The notes: a model not told the origin generated them from the sequence alone. Positions 46,561 through 60,985 are shown, counted from the first letter of the stretch. The stretch: DNA of 64,000 nucleotides from Microplitis mediator (GCF_029852145.1 NC_079971.1:2728001-2792000), one strand, 5' to 3'. Numbers and translations are program-made.

Positions 46561-47124
46561 CTGTAAAGAAAAAAAAAAATAACATGTTTAAATTTTTTTG
46601 AGCAACAAAGTAAATTATGTATATAACTAAACTTCATCTTGTTTCTCTTTTAACTCTAAAAAACATAATAATAAATATGTCGATACTTTTTAGAAGCCAT
46701 CAAAGAAAAATAAGAAGCTTTCGATGCAAAAAGATTCAGTAGAAGAAGAAATGTTGAATGTTTCAAGAAAACGAAAAACTTTCCAATCCCATATTACTCT
46801 TTTTTTCTATAGATTTTCTTTCGTAGAAATTTTTTTCTTTGTTATTCTTACGTATATTCCCATTGGAAAACGAATTACATCGGATTTATTCAACATCTCT
46901 ACAGAAATAAACCTTTCCCAAAGTACTATTATAAATCATACATGCATTTAAGTGAAATTTCCGTCCTTGCATTTTGATCATTATTACATAGAAAGTAAGA
47001 AACTTTAAAAAATAGTGTTTGAAATTATAACCAGGAACTTGGGTGTCATTATAGGGAATTGTAACATTTAAAACAATAAATTTTATAATACGAGTCATAA
47101 ATTTTTAATGCAAGTTGTGATTTT
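46561..47124. other. Intron sequence upstream of the Rab coding exon
   Basis: AT-rich, no feature recognised. Confidence 0.45.
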
Positions 47125-47450
47125 TAAAGGTCAAATTTAATTTTTTCTGCATACTCTCTTTAAATGAATCAGTGAAAAGTACTGCAAATCAGTATGCATA
47201 TCTGCGAATCAATTCCAAATATATCACTGATTGTATTCACTGCTCTCTAAAAATAAATTAGTGAAATTCTCGCGAATCAGTGGATAGTCACTATTTCTAC
47301 AGCTATATAATTATACCACTAATTCAACCAGTGGTTATACTTATAGCTGGTTCCCAGTGAATATTCACTAATATGAAGTGAATTTCACTGATTCATTTTT
47401 AGAGAGTAGTTGGAATACTTTTTACTTATTCATTTTAAGAGAGTAGGCAA
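47125..47450. repeat. Palindromic-word element (GTGAATATTCAC family) 1
   Basis: AATCAGTGAAAAGT, CAGTGAATATTCACT and their inverses, with boundary word CTCTCTAAAAATAAATTAGTG. Related elements are at 48305, 48575, 51235 and 61499. Confidence 0.7.
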
Positions 47451-47517
47451 TGAATTCTAGTATTTATACTATAATTATTTACATTTTATTATAAAAAAAT
47501 GTTGGAAAATCCAAAAG

Positions 47518-48234
47518 TGCACACCTCAATCGCTCAATTTATTTTTAATCATTACTTTTATTATTATATAATATTAATATGTTTTTTTTTATTATGAACT
47601 TTTATTCAACTTACAAATTATCAATTTGATTTTTTAATTTTTATTTCTTATTTTCAGTTTAATACTTTTTTACTAACATTTTTTTCTAAATATCCCGCCT
47701 TGTTTTGTCTTAAATGTCGCTTTTTTTTTTCAAACATATTGATACGCTAGTGCTGCCACCAGTAGTTGATAGAGAGAAACAATGAAAAAAATAATAACAA
47801 CAGTAAAAATAGCAGCTAAATTTTTCACGAAGAATCAGTTTTCACGTTTTTTATTAATTACACCAAAACAAAAAGGATTCAGATAGTAATTTTTGAAAGG
47901 GTTCTTGTGATCAGAAATACACAGATAATAAAAAAAAAACTAAGTCGATAAGTCTTGTTTTTCGAAAGTTATCGTGTTTAGACGAGTCCGAACACCACAA
48001 TTGACGCACTGAGGGCTTCGGACTAAATCATTTTTTAAAAATTAATCACATCATTAATAAAATAAGGATTGCATTGAAAAATGTTCCTTAATAAATTTCC
48101 TTTAAAATGGTATATATCATTAACAACTTGGGTGTACTATAAAGAAAGTAGAGAGGATTTAAAGTCCGTGAAAGGGCCGAGAGTGAGAGAGTGACAGTAA
48201 AGCACACCTAACGCTTTCGCGATTGAGGTGTGCA
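47518..48234. mobile_element. 717-bp element with TGCACACCTCAATCGC ends
   Basis: TGCACACCTCAATCGC at 47518 recurs inverted at 48219-48234. The interior is AT-rich without a long open frame. Likely non-autonomous DNA transposon; flanking duplication not clear. Confidence 0.6.
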
Positions 48235-48304
48235 AAAGAATTGCTATTTAGACTGATAGTCTTTACTAATCATTTTATCATTGTATATTGCTCGTAGTTT
48301 CTCA

Positions 48305-48475
48305 ATTTATTCTCTAAAAATGAATCAGTGAACAGTGCTACAAATCAGTAAATATTCACTGCGAATCAGTCGTAAGTATATCACTAATTGAATCAGTTAT
48401 ACTTGGGACTATTTATGCAGTGAACATTCACTGATTGGAGTACTTTTCACTGATTCATTTTAAAAGAATACGTAG
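48305..48475. repeat. Palindromic-word element (GTGAATATTCAC family) 2
   Basis: TTCTCTAAAAATGAATCAGT at the left and ACTGATTCATTTTAAAAGAA at the right form the ends; interior words as at 47125. Confidence 0.7.
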
Positions 48476-48574
48476 ATCTACTCAGGTCTATATGCACAGT
48501 AAAATACGAACCGTCAAAGTGTAAAAAAAGCGTGTGCTTAAATTCTGAGTGTTGAATTTTTAACACTTTTGTGT

Positions 48575-48727
48575 GTCAATTTAATCAGTCACGTGAATTA
48601 GTGAAAATTAGTGATTATTTACTAATTCCAAGTGCAAACCGAACCCCTAATTTCAAAAAGTGCTTCGGTTGGTACTCAAAATTAGCGAATATTCACTTAT
48701 TTCATTTATTTATGTTTAGAGAGTAAC
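48575..48727. repeat. Palindromic-word element (GTGAATATTCAC family) 3, partial
   Basis: GTGAATTAGTGAAAATTAGT... to TTTATGTTTAGAGAGT; contains AACCGAACCCCTAATTTC, as in the copy at 61499. Confidence 0.55.
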
Positions 48728-48769
48728 ATATAAATAAGTGTAAAACGTTCGTTTTACACACGATATATA

Positions 48770-49075
48770 TTAATTTCGACGAATCCTTCTTTACTGTGCG
48801 TAGGTACACTTTTTTTTGCATGATTAGATCTACGTAGATTGGCATAGATTTATATGTAGATCTATGAAGATTTGATATAGCTGATGTAGGTATATATTAG
48901 ATCTAATGATGCATAAAAAAATGTATTCAACACGGGCCTGTGTAGATCTACTTATAGATATACGCAGTAGACCTGCGTAAATCAATTACTTGAATCTACA
49001 TAGATATACGTAGATCGCCATAATGGAACCAATTAAATCTACGTGGATCTAATCCGTTTTTTCACGGATAACTAA
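48770..49075. repeat. Palindromic-word array (GATCTACGTAGATC type)
   Basis: TAGATCTACGTAGATTGGCA and many variants, ending GATCTAATCCGTTTTTTCACGG. Confidence 0.7.
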
Positions 49076-50396
49076 ATAAGCTATGTTCTAATTACATTTA
49101 TCAATCTAAAAGACAATAATCGCATTTAAATAAATGAAGACCAAGCAAAGAAAAATTGAATTAGTTACTAAAAAGTGTACTAATTAAGAAAAAACGATAG
49201 CCAGGAGAAGTTAAAAAGAAAAGTATGTCTTGATAGTGTAAAAAGAAATAAACAGAGTCTTCTTTAGTCTTTATAAAATCTGAGATACAACACGCCACCG
49301 CCCTCCATTTCATTTCGCCCTTCAGACCGCCCCATAAAACCTTGGGGAAAATACAGGGGTGGCCCCACCTCTCTAAAATATAAGACCTCGAGTTGCTCTC
49401 ACGTTTTATTTCTCAATTGCACTCTCGCAGCCCAACAATAAAAGTCAATTAATGTCTTTTTCTCCAATTAAATAATAAAAAAAATTTATCCCCTTTTTAT
49501 AATCATCTCTTATTTTCTTATTCCAAATATTGCATGCGGAATCGAGTTTTTTTACAAAAAATCCAAGCAAAACAGCATCATTTTCTTTTGTACAATAAAA
49601 ATAAAAATTATGCTGAAAATTGGAACCCAATGCGACGCGTACGTGATCGAAAAATATATACGTCTATATACACATGTATTTGTGACAGTACTTTTTGTGA
49701 TATATAAATTCATTTTATACACCCGCAAGGAATAAAAAGATCGATGGTTGTTAGAGAATTTATTCACAAGAGATGAATCGAAGAAGACAAACGATTTATT
49801 TTATTTTGAAATAAATGTATAAAATGGTAATAATATGTTATTATTATAAAAATCTATTGCTGTATCGATCATCACTTGTTGACATATGAAAAATTTTTTG
49901 CATTACTGAAAAACTATATACATTTTTAGACTGCGTTATTAATATCAATCATAAATAAATACTGTTTATTTTTTTAAATGTCAATGATAATTTTACTGAC
50001 ACCCACAGTGCAAGTGATATATAATGTCAATTGGCGGTATCATATTTATATATATATATATTTGGTCTCTAATTCTATATTGTGAGAATCAAGTGACATA
50101 CTGGCATCAATCGATCATTTGATAGCCGATATTGCTAACTACCAGCCACAAAACACATCGAGTATCACGTTTATGAACATCGGAAACGTTAATACAAACG
50201 CTGTCGATATTCCCAGGGCTCGGATGGGATCGACCGCCTGTCGGTATCTAGGATTATCGGCATTTCCGGGCGACGTATACTCTTCTCTACTCTACTCTTT
50301 ACTCACTTTTGCACGATGGGATAAATTCAAAAGGGACAAAGGCCAATCCAGCCGTGAACGCTAAAAGAAAAGCCGATAGAGATAGACTAAGCCATA

Positions 50397-50436
<40 letters not shown>

Positions 50437-51234
50437 TATGTATATGTATATGTATATGTATTTAGAGAGAGAGATAGAGAAAGGAAAAATAAAAATAAAA
50501 CAATGTAGAAAAATGAACAAATAGGAAAATGGAAAAGTTAAACAAAACAACTCGTGTAATTCCTTGCTCAATTAGTCTTTTTAAAATTCCTTCATTAGTT
50601 AGTCACTTTTGCTCTATATTTAATTGTTAGGTGATACATACACACTAGATCAAAGGAAATTTTAAATATTATACGAGAACAAATATGATGTAGATCAGTT
50701 TTGAATTAATAAACTCATAATTTAAAGGTGAAACATGCCATGGAATCTTTCACATAAATAATTTTTAAAAAGGTGATGATATTTCTCTGTTATTTCCACG
50801 ATGAAAATTCTTTACGAAAATTTTTCAAGAGTAAAAAAAGTTGTTATATTGTTACTATGAATTTGTTACATTTTACTTATTGATAAACTATAAATCCAAT
50901 ATATATATTGGATTTTTATTCGTGGTGAAATTTCCGACACCAAATTCTATAATCTCGTGATGAGAACTTTCTACTTCAGCGTAATAAGATTTTATCCCAT
51001 AAATAGGTTTGCTATCTACGTCATTGGCGTTTGAAAGCTTATTTTCTATAGATAATTAAGCTAATCGTTGACACTAAATGTAAGTAAAATAAATGAATGA
51101 TAATTTTTAAGTATAAAATGAAAAATAAACATTTTCTGCGATACTTTAAAACCAAGTATGCACACTACATGTAGTCGAAATTAGCATACTTGCCTAATAA
51201 CATTGAAACTCCACACGGAGAAAAATGAACTATA
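49076..51234. other. AT-rich non-coding stretch
   Basis: TA microsatellite near 50405-50435. The 50100-50370 segment is GC-richer with an 81-codon frame lacking recognisable motifs. No gene called. Confidence 0.4.
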
Positions 51235-51310
51235 TACTCTCTAAACATGAAAAAGTGAAACAAGTGAATGTTCACTAATTCAAAGTACCAATCGAACCAT
51301 TTTTTGGAAT
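51235..51310. repeat. Partial GTGAATATTCAC-family element
   Basis: TACTCTCTAAACATGAAAAAGT and GTGAATGTTCACTAATTC, then CCAATCGAACC; only one half is present. Confidence 0.5.
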
Positions 51311-51689
51311 AAGTACATGACTAGACTGAGCAAAAAAAAATTGACTATTTTCATTTTTTTTAAGTATATTGAAAATATTATTTGAGATGACAAAAAAAAA
51401 TTACTGTGAAAATTTGAGCTCTTAATATTAAGATTAAGAGGTCTGTCATCGTAATTGGTTTTTTTTTTTTTTTACTGAGTGAGTTTTGGTCTCATAACTT
51501 CCCAGCCATCGAGATAAACGAAATTGACTGAAATACATCACTTAGGGAAATCGAATGCTCTACGTAAGTATTTTATAGTATGTTTATTAACAAAATTATT
51601 AATTCAGTTCTTTTTTTTTTTAGGCAATTATTTAAGATTCCAATATCATGTGGATTTGGTCAGGCTTTTTTTAAAGTTTTTTTTCTAAA

Positions 51690-52265
51690 TATATAGAAAA
51701 TAATCCAAATAAAGATAGATTATTACTTATTGATGAAATGGGAATTCGTGAAAGCTAACTGTTGATTCAAAATGCCTTAATTTTGTCGAACTTCCTGACG
51801 TTGAAAAAGATGATGTAGATAAAAAAAAGACGTTAACAGAAAAAGCGAATCATGGTTTAGTGTTTATATGTTTCAATCATTGACTGCAGTCAATAGCTGT
51901 CTTTGCTTCACATAGCCTTACTTCAGGCTTTGTTTTGGCGAAGTTGATTACAAAATAGCTTTAATATAGTAATTGTAAGATCTGCACCAGAGTTTTGGGA
52001 ATAGTTACTGATCGTTCTCATGCTACTCCAAATCGTAAATTTTGGAGTAAGATGGGAATCAGCGCACAAAAGAACAATTTAATAACATATTTTAAGCATG
52101 ATCCTAGTGCTGAACGGAGACTTATTTTTTCTCTGATACACCTCATTTAATGAAAACATCAAGGAACAGATTATATTATAAAAAGACATTTGACAAATAC
52201 ATGACAGGTCCATATGATCTACCAAATTGCCGTAAATTACAAAAAATGATCAAAAATTGAATGTC
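51690..52265 (+). pseudogene. Decayed P-element/THAP9-like transposase
   Basis: Fragments in shifting frames resemble the catalytic region of P-type transposases: ILLIDEMGIRES-like words, QSIAVFASHSLTSGFVLAKL, then VTDRSHATPNRKFWSKMG, and after a frameshift SDTPHLMKTSRNRLYYK. Several stops and at least two frameshifts separate them. Only part of the transposase is present, with no N-terminal THAP zinc finger. Function is lost. Recognition is by pattern memory, so moderate confidence. Confidence 0.6.
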
Positions 52266-52410
52266 CAGTCAAAATCCGAGGAAGAGCATGTAAGTTATTC
52301 GGCAGTTACATTTTCAAAATTAATATTTAATTACATATATTTCTTAAATACTTTAATTGGCTGTGTAAAGTAGTGCATTTATTTGTACTTAATTTTTTTC
52401 CTTCAAGTTA

Positions 52411-52687
52411 GGAATATAATAACTCTGAAATAAGTTTCCTACCAGGGACATTACAAGATTTGGGCGCAATCTAGTGGCGAGCATCGAACTACTCCCGCCT
52501 TTGCTGTCTAGCACCATATAACTTCCTCTCCTCCATATTTATCTCTTCTCCCAAAAAATTATTCTCTTGGTTTGTCTTGATGATAGCTAACAACAGCGGG
52601 AGTATGTTCGGTGCTCACCACTAGATCGCGCCTAATACAGCTTGTAATTTCCCTGGCAGAAAACTTATTTCAGAGTTATTATATTCC
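52411..52687. mobile_element. 277-bp foldback MITE with ~90-bp arms
   Basis: GGAATATAATAACTCTGAAA at the left and its inverse at the right; arms extend through GGCGCAATCTAGTGGCGAGC. It lies about 150 bp after the transposase relic. Confidence 0.75.
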
Positions 52688-55600
52688 CATCTTGATGCAA
52701 CTATGGGACGGGTACACATCTCTGTTATTCAACAGAGTGGTAACAGTCTTTTATGATGATAATATACCTTGTATTACGATAAGACATTAATGTTGTCTCG
52801 AATACTTATTCTCGATATACAAAAATAGAAAATATTTTAGTCAAATATTTATTATCCTAGTATAATCGATTCATGTTGGTTTTTTTATTTTAAAACTATA
52901 AATGCGACTATATTCTATACATAGACTAACATGCAAATTGACCCATCGACAGAAAATCCGCCTGTGCTATGTATTATATATTATACAAGTCTATTGTTTT
53001 ACGTGAAATATTATATTTACTGCATACATTATAAAAAAAAAAATGTTTTGACGGAAAATTAACATATAAATACTATCAATGTGTTTATGAAGAAGAAGAA
53101 AAACATACAATTACAATCAACGAAAACAATTCTACGAAATTTTCTATACGCATATAAAACTATCGCGCATGAAAAATATCGTACACAATAAATTAAAACA
53201 AAAAAAAAAAGAAAACAAATATTCCTGTTGCTCTATTATTGGGTTTTATTTATGCATAAAATAAACGTCTTTCATTTAAACAAAATAAATAAAAATGTAT
53301 TCATATTTTTTCAATTCCGAAATCAAATATGCGATCGAAGTATTTCGAAAGTTTTTATTAATTATATCACAAAAGAAAATTAATTGGAATTAGGGGTTTT
53401 CGAATTGACCAAGAATTTAATTCAAGAATGAAATGTTATTTTTTTGAATAACTCAGAATCAATTTTTGACTAATCGATCTTAAATGTGGACCAGCTTCGA
53501 TGGCTAATAAGCCTTTTGGATCAGCTCGAAGATGATCTATATTGAATAAGCTGATTAAAAGATAGAGAATATTTTACGCACCCAACCACTTGGACATTAT
53601 CCTGGATACAGGATGTATACACATGTAGAATATGATAGTTTTCTATATAATACCTTCACTCTAAATTCATTAGCGCTTTTCACAGTGACAGTTCTAAGAT
53701 CCTGATAATTTCAGGCCTCATTTATTGACAAATTTTTTAAGAAAAAAAAAAAAAATCAAAGAAGTATTTTTTTAGGATCGAATTTAACCGAATTAGAAAC
53801 AAGCAAAATAGAAATTATTTTGAAATTCTGTAATATCATTGGCTATTAAACTTTTTGTTTGAATATTCATTTATATTAAACTATTAAACTATTATACATT
53901 ATAATTTTTTAGTATGCATATGAATTTGATTAAATAACTCCAGTTAATTAATTATTTTCTCTTTAAAATATATCTCCATTTAACATACAAAAGAAATCTT
54001 TTTGAAAAAGCCTTGCTCCGACATAACTCATCAGTCTCTCGCATAGAAACTTGACTTTCATAATAATTTCCCGCACAGATTTCAAATGAAAATCCCACAG
54101 TCTTTTATAAATGTCAGCAGCAAAACTTCTCTCAGTCCAGAAAAACAAGTAGTATAATTCATTCCAGGTGCTGAAATTTAGCAGCCTTAACTCTCATACG
54201 TCAAACCCGAATTTATCGCAAAACTTACATATATTAATTTATATGAAAAATTTATTGCTAAGTAATAGACATTTCATTTGAAAATTAGTTTTTTAAATCT
54301 AAAATAATAAAAATATTTATCTTGAACAAAAACAATTTATAGACATACGTTTATACATCATAGATATATGTCAAGAGATCAATGACAAAAAAGACTAACG
54401 AGCTTCAAATGCATGACTGCAGCATGAAGCGGCAACATAAAGCTTCAGTTAAATCTACTATAACTATACCTATCACTATATAGTTTCCTTTTCTCTTTCG
54501 TCCCTTGCAAGCGTATGGAGCTCGCCATCAAAGCGCTCTCTATATTTAGCCGAGTCGCCCGCCCACGAACATCAACCAAGCAAGCAACCACCAACACTAT
54601 TAAATATATATATATATATATACATATACACACACTAATACATAGATATTATATGCAGCCACCGTACAATATATCACACACATGTCCATAGCATATAGTA
54701 TAAAATATAAACGTAGCTATATATGTGAAGAGTGCAGTTACAGATTGTAATCACATGCATACATATGTTCGTATACATGTATATGTACAATGCGTATATA
54801 CCTATTGTCGACCCTTACACGCTATATTTGATGATACTGGGTCTCAGAGTCAAGGATTTATTGGAAAATTCACCTCTCGAAAAAGGCTTATATTCGAATT
54901 CTAGAACCGAAAATACATAAAGTAAATTATATATACATATACTTGTATAATCCTTGATACACGGCTTTGAACTTTGATGGTGAGAGATAATTAATACGTT
55001 AGTGTAGCACGCGCGGGATTTAATCAGCGTGTAATCAAAGGCTCGAATAGTTTGACGTATACTAAATATTTAATGGAATTTTCTTTTATAATACTTTGCT
55101 TATAATGAAGTTACTAAATAATGTAGTATTTTCTTCATTTACCGTATAATGTAGTAACGAGTTACGTAAAATAATGTAAGGTTATAAATTTTTCTGATAT
55201 AAATTTTATATCCATCTTTTATTTGGAACAAAATAATGGTAAAAATATTGTTTTTTGAATGACAATTTATGAATAATGAATTTAGATGCAATAAATATCA
55301 GGATATTGATGTCTAATATAAATTTCGGGCCTTGTATATATGTATATATACACACATCAGGTCAAAGATAGTTTCTGGTATATTCTTTGTTCCAAATTTT
55401 GCGTCATCACTCATCACTGATAATGACCAAAAGTACAGCGCCTCGACAAACTTCGACGTAAGTTGAAAGAAAAAGTGAGCACTTTTAACACTCTTCGCTT
55501 GAAGTGTTTTTTTGAATAAAGTGTCTACATTCAACTGTATTACATTTGTATCAATTGATGATATACTTTTAAGTCTATAGTTCAGATCTATATATAGTTT

Positions 55601-55975
55601 CGACGCTAAATATTTTAACGAAAGATGGAAAGATTTAGTAAACTAAATTTGATTGACAGCACTATCTTTCGTTATCAATGTGATTAGATTACAGTTTTCA
55701 CTTGCTTACAAACAAAAATGATAATGTATTATGTGATAAGGGAAGAAACAACAAGAATTCATACAATGGAAAGTTAGCTGCCGAGCCGTGTGTCACATTT
55801 GTTTCGAAATACCTTTCATTATTAAAAGTATATGTAAATTTTAATAATAATTACTTGCATGGAAGTTTCAAGTTTCAATGCCTCATAATACTCATCTCTT
55901 AGATATTGTTTTCAACTTACTGCTCATATTCAAAAATTATTAATTTTAAGTTCGATAAACCACTCAAACACTCAA
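52688..55975. other. AT-rich non-coding stretch
   Basis: TA run near 54604-54622. A GC-richer stretch at 54480-54600 shows no motif. No gene recognised. Confidence 0.4.
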
Positions 55976-56296
55976 TTCACGGAAAAAAATGATTGACAAT
56001 AATTGTAGTTCAACCTCTAATTATTTATGTTATGTTCAATAACTAATGTCGTTTCAGTTAGTAAAATTATGATTTTAATGTTTAAACTGCTATAATTAAC
56101 AGTTAATCATTGGAATATACCGCTTTACTATTTAAAATTACTACTCAAACCTTAAGAAACTACAAGACACTTGTCAAAAAAATGCATCTGTTATTAATTT
56201 CTTACGTTCTACTCAGTAATATTTACTGAGATTCAATCTAGGCGCGCTGTTGACAAGAATCTCAGTAATATTTACAAATATTTTTTTTCCGTGAAG
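55976..56296. repeat. Foldback element with TTCACGGAAAAAAAT ends
   Basis: TTCACGGAAAAAAATGATTG on the left and ATTTTTTTTCCGTGAA on the right. Inner words such as CTCAGTAATATTTACTGAGA are palindromic. Confidence 0.65.
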
Positions 56297-56374
56297 TGTA
56301 TTATTTTAACTATACATCAAATGTGTTACAGTACTTACAAAGGAAAATGCATTTTACTATCTAAAATATCGCGC

Positions 56375-56575
56375 CTGGGTTCTTTGAGTACAAAATGAGG
56401 TTCGCATGAGGTTTATGAGTTTGAAATGACGTTCAATTTACTCAATGAGGTTTTTGACTGAGGGTCAATAAACTTCATTGAGGGCGTAATAAGGCTCACT
56501 CTGCTGTTTTGAGGATTGAATGAAGAGCAAGAACCAAAAATAGTGTGAAATGAGGGCTAAAATTTTAACTCGGGA
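56375..56575. repeat. ATGAGGTTT-word element
   Basis: Recurrent GGGTTCTTTGAGT, ATGAGGTTT and TGAGGGTC words with a diverged inverse near 56530. Similar vocabulary to 42650-43440. Confidence 0.4.
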
Positions 56576-57017
56576 TAAGAAATAAAACTAGTTTTTCGTA
56601 TTATAGCGACTCAAAATACATTTCACGGTGAGTTAAACATCTATAGTTTGCTTATAGCAAATCAGCATTACTGCACACTTGGTTTTAGAATGAAAGGCAG
56701 CTTACTGAAGTCTATAATGATGCATATTAGCATATCTCATATGACATTGACACTATCCATTTCCCTGACTAGGAATATCATTATTAACTCATTTCAAACG
56801 AGAATAATTTCTCTGTGTATTAAATAAAACCATGATTTCCTAAATGACAAAAAAGATGTATCAAAAATCAAATATACAAATTTTTTATTATTATTTTTGA
56901 ATTTCATATTTCAAGTATCATAGAACATGATCCCACAATCGTACTGATCCATTATGGGTCATGAAATATTTTAGACATCATGGAAGATTGCCAAATCCTG
57001 ACCAGAGCGACAATTTC

Positions 57018-57340
57018 CCACACGGAAAAAAATGAACTATATAAATTGAGAATGACAAGTAATATAATGATAAAGTGATTAGTAAATACCATCATTCTAA
57101 ATAGTCATTTTTTCGTTTATGATTAAAACGTGAATAATTACAGGAAAAGTATGAAAATTTATTGTCTATGTAAGAAAAATTACTATTTGAACTTTAAAAA
57201 TCGTAACTAATACTTAGAATATAGACGACACGCATTATAAAATTTACTATTTGAATGTTAAAATTCCCCATATTGACAATTGTTCCGCGTTATAATTTCA
57301 AATAGTAATTTTTAAAGTTTTTTTTTTCTGTGCATGATAG
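57018..57340. repeat. Foldback element with CACACGGAAAAAAATG ends
   Basis: CACACGGAAAAAAATGAAC on the left and TTTTTTTTTCTGTGCATG on the right; inner TTACTATTTGAACTTTAAAA words recur inverted. Confidence 0.6.
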
Positions 57341-60300
57341 ATGAACCCTTCAATCTCCTCCGTCCATCTTACGGTTTTAAATAAATTAATATTATTATTT
57401 TTGAATTTCATATTTCAAGTATCATAAATATACAAATTTAAAATATTTATTTACATTTTTAAGTATTAACAGAAAAAAATTAATTAACTCAACTAAAGAA
57501 AACAATTTCGTAATTTTTTATTCGTCAAAATATATATATCAGAGTTTTGAATGAATTAATAGAGCAGCATAAAATTACAACTTAATTAACATATTAAATG
57601 TAGTTTGTTTAAAAACTTAATTCAACAGGTTAATATAGTATGTAGTTTATATGAATAAATGAACATAAATCCCAAGATAACAGAATAAAAATAGATTAAC
57701 TACAACAGCAATTAGATATACCCCTCGAACTGTTTTTCAAACCGCAAACACAGGGTTTTATTATTCTACCACACGTTGATCCAATAAAACTCTGTCGGCA
57801 AGCTCATCAATGTGAAATTGGATCGATGGGATTCCCCCATTCTTTTTTTTTTATTCCCTATTATATTTACCGTTACATGAACGTCACTCGCAGCACGATA
57901 ATAATGTAAAGAAACGTGGATATATACACACAAAGTAACTAATATGATGCATAAGTAGATAACCTTCTTTTTTTATAACGTTACTGTAAATGCATAAGCC
58001 TGATAAAATTTTTAACCTCTACCTATTTTAAAAGCTTCAGAATAATTTTAAAAATCTAAATTTGTTTATAAATTTTCATCAAATTTTTTTTATAATTTAA
58101 ATGAACTTTAAATTACATCAAAATATTTACCTAAAGGTAGTATTTTATAAAATACTTAAATATAGGTCGAGGTCTACTGTATTGCTTTCCTTCTCTGAAA
58201 TTGATCACGTGACACTAAACTCACTCACAAGTAACACTGTAATGTTTGTTCAATTGTCTATAAATTTAACAGTTAAACTTAAACAATAATATAATATCAC
58301 AACAAAGCAATTTAAATCTTAAGTTTGTAAGCTCATTAAACAACAATAGCCACAGAACATGTCTTTGTTTTATTATAAAATAAATTTATTATAAGCTTTC
58401 GTACTACTGAAGCTTGCGGGTTATTCTATCTCTATATTCACACAATATACGAAGGACGAATTCGCGGGCATGCGCAATTTAAAAAATTTCTCTGTACAAC
58501 TCGATATCGTTGCTACGTCACTGGTCAGTGACGTCATCAGATTTCGTCATCGATTGCACACGTGTCTAATTGGCGGGAAATTAATTTCATTATCAATTAA
58601 GACATTTTACATTTTATTATCATATATTATAATTATAAATTAATTTTCAAAATGTAATACTCCCATTTTTTCGAAAGAAGTTCTTCAAGTCTTATTTTTT
58701 GATACGATTAAAAATATGCCCGGTAATGGTAAAATCAATTTTTAAAATCGATAGCTATTCGTTTACTACAAATGTGAAACTCCCACGTGACGTATAATTT
58801 AGTCGAGTGTTATTTTTATAACAATTGATCATTAAATCTTTATCAATGTCACAGTTTATTGATCAAACATCAAATTATAATTTTTCTATTATTATAAAAA
58901 TTGATTTTTTGTAGTGGAATATTAATGATATTGATAAAGAATAATTATACCTTTTATTATAAGTGTTCAAAGAGTTATTTAAAAATTTGATAAACTGTTA
59001 TCTTGGATAGCAAAGCAGAGCCATGGTAACCCTTCCGTGAAGTATTGGCAACAGAATATACAGCACAGAGTGAAGATAATATAACTTTGCAGCCGATAAA
59101 ATCACACTCCGTGACGTTAAATTACCAACCCTCTGAGGGGTATATTGAGGGAAAATGTGAATATAGCGTGTGATAAGGATAGTTATAGTTGAAGTGAAAA
59201 AGAAATATATATGTGGGCGGTTTAATGATTTTGACCTGCGCGATTGTACAATCTGATCCAGCAGCTTCGCAAGCTCGACGCAAGATGGCAACTGTGCTTT
59301 GCGTTACGTAAATTCTTTGTCCGTTGCCCGTTTTTTTGCTATCGTATAAAACATGTAATTTTTAATTTCCGCTTTACATTTGTGAAATTATTAACAATCA
59401 GCCCGTGTGCTAAATATTTTTTCATCTACATAATTCACTGCCTTTTTTAATAATTGAACAAGTTGTTTTTAAACAATAGCAGTACCCGTCGATAGATTTG
59501 TTTATAAAATAGAATATTTATTGTTTAATGAGAAAAATCTACTAGCAAAACTATTTTAGAAGATCATAAATTAATTCGTGGACTTCAGAATGTTCGAGAA
59601 GCTTCGTCGAGCTCTTGATCGGAAAAAGCAGCTCCTGATACCCGTAGCAATGGCGTCTGTACATTAAGCTTCGATGTACATCCACAATAATCTGTATCAA
59701 CTTTTCAAATCGACAATCGCTCGGATTTTTCGTTTATCAAATCAAGCGTTTTTTTCAAAAAAACGTCGAATTATGACCAATTTTTCTCTTTAGACGTCCG
59801 TCGAAGCTAATAAGGAAAATCTGAACATTTTCGAAAATTAAAACTTTCAAATTATTAATTTAGCGTCAAATGTTTCCAAAAATTTGATTCTGCTAAGTAA
59901 CAAAAAATATTTTCAATCATTATAGGAGGTATTTATTCGAAGAAGTAAAATTCGGTCCCCGCCCTCGGATCTCCTGATCTTTTTCCCCTCGTTACTAAGA
60001 ATTCCCCTAATCGTTCGTCCAATCTGACCATACTCACTCAACAAAATAGGAGGTATTTGTCTCCTGATATTGCTTTATAACGGTTACGATTCGCTGAAAT
60101 TTCAATAATAAAAAGCTTTATTAACTGTAATTACACCATATTTCAATACTAATCAACGTTAACTACCAATTTGCCGATAGCTCATTAATACTTATGTCGA
60201 ACTACTACTGAAAAAAGTCTTTATTAGTAAAATAATACTAATAAATACTTTTTTTGCTCCTGATATTTTCTAGCTGATGTTCAGCATCGAACTGTTCGAG

Positions 60301-60643
60301 GAGGTGTATTTTAGTAATACGTCTGTAAAAACATGAAGCAGTTCAGCGGAATATCCTGATACATTCTCCGGGGAAATTAAAGACTGAACCAAGAAGAGAA
60401 TACACAATGCTGTTTAAATTTTATACCTCTTTGATGGAATGTAAATCGTAGATTCTTGATACATAAGCGGTTAACAGCTACGACGGCGTCTGCGTTACTC
60501 ATTTATTATAAAACGACGCGCCATCTTGCACGTCTGCGTCTCGCCGCCCATGTAATCAGGATAACATGATACTTTTATATGGTAACGCCGTAACGCAGGT
60601 GGCGTCAGTGTTTGCGTCTCTACGATATTATATTACAACACAC

Positions 60644-60681
<38 letters not shown>

Positions 60682-60849
60682 ATATATATTTATATAGTTT
60701 GAGCCGTACGCTTACTCACACTAAACTATATATAACGTCACTTTCTTTAATCCAGTATACGGTGTTTTATTTTATCTCTTTCTATCCTCGGATATTTTTT
60801 TTCTTTTTTTCGGTTCTGTAAGTCCCTTGTCCCTTGTCTGTACCGGGAG
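57341..60849. other. AT-rich non-coding stretch
   Basis: GC-richer patches at about 58430-58570, 59220-59320 and 60470-60620; a TA microsatellite near 60648-60684. No exon recognised with confidence. Confidence 0.35.
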
Positions 60850-60869
60850 TGACTCCACTCCACTCTTTA

Positions 60870-60985
60870 TATGCTATATATATATTTTAGTACAGTAAGA
60901 GACGGTGAATTCTCGTGAGAAGCGTCGGTTGGGTGCAAAGGAGAGATCCGCAAGCCATTTATGGAAGAAACGAGGAGAAGGCTTT
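60870..60985 (+). promoter_or_regulatory. Candidate promoter and first exon, plus strand
   Basis: A TATATATATATTTTAG box, then a purine-rich segment with an ATG at 60961 and a strong donor GTAAGT at 60986. No downstream exon can be linked. Confidence 0.2.

Noticed and set aside
50119..50364. 81-codon frame in a GC-richer patch
   Set aside because: No recognised motif, no splice context and no repeat of the frame elsewhere.
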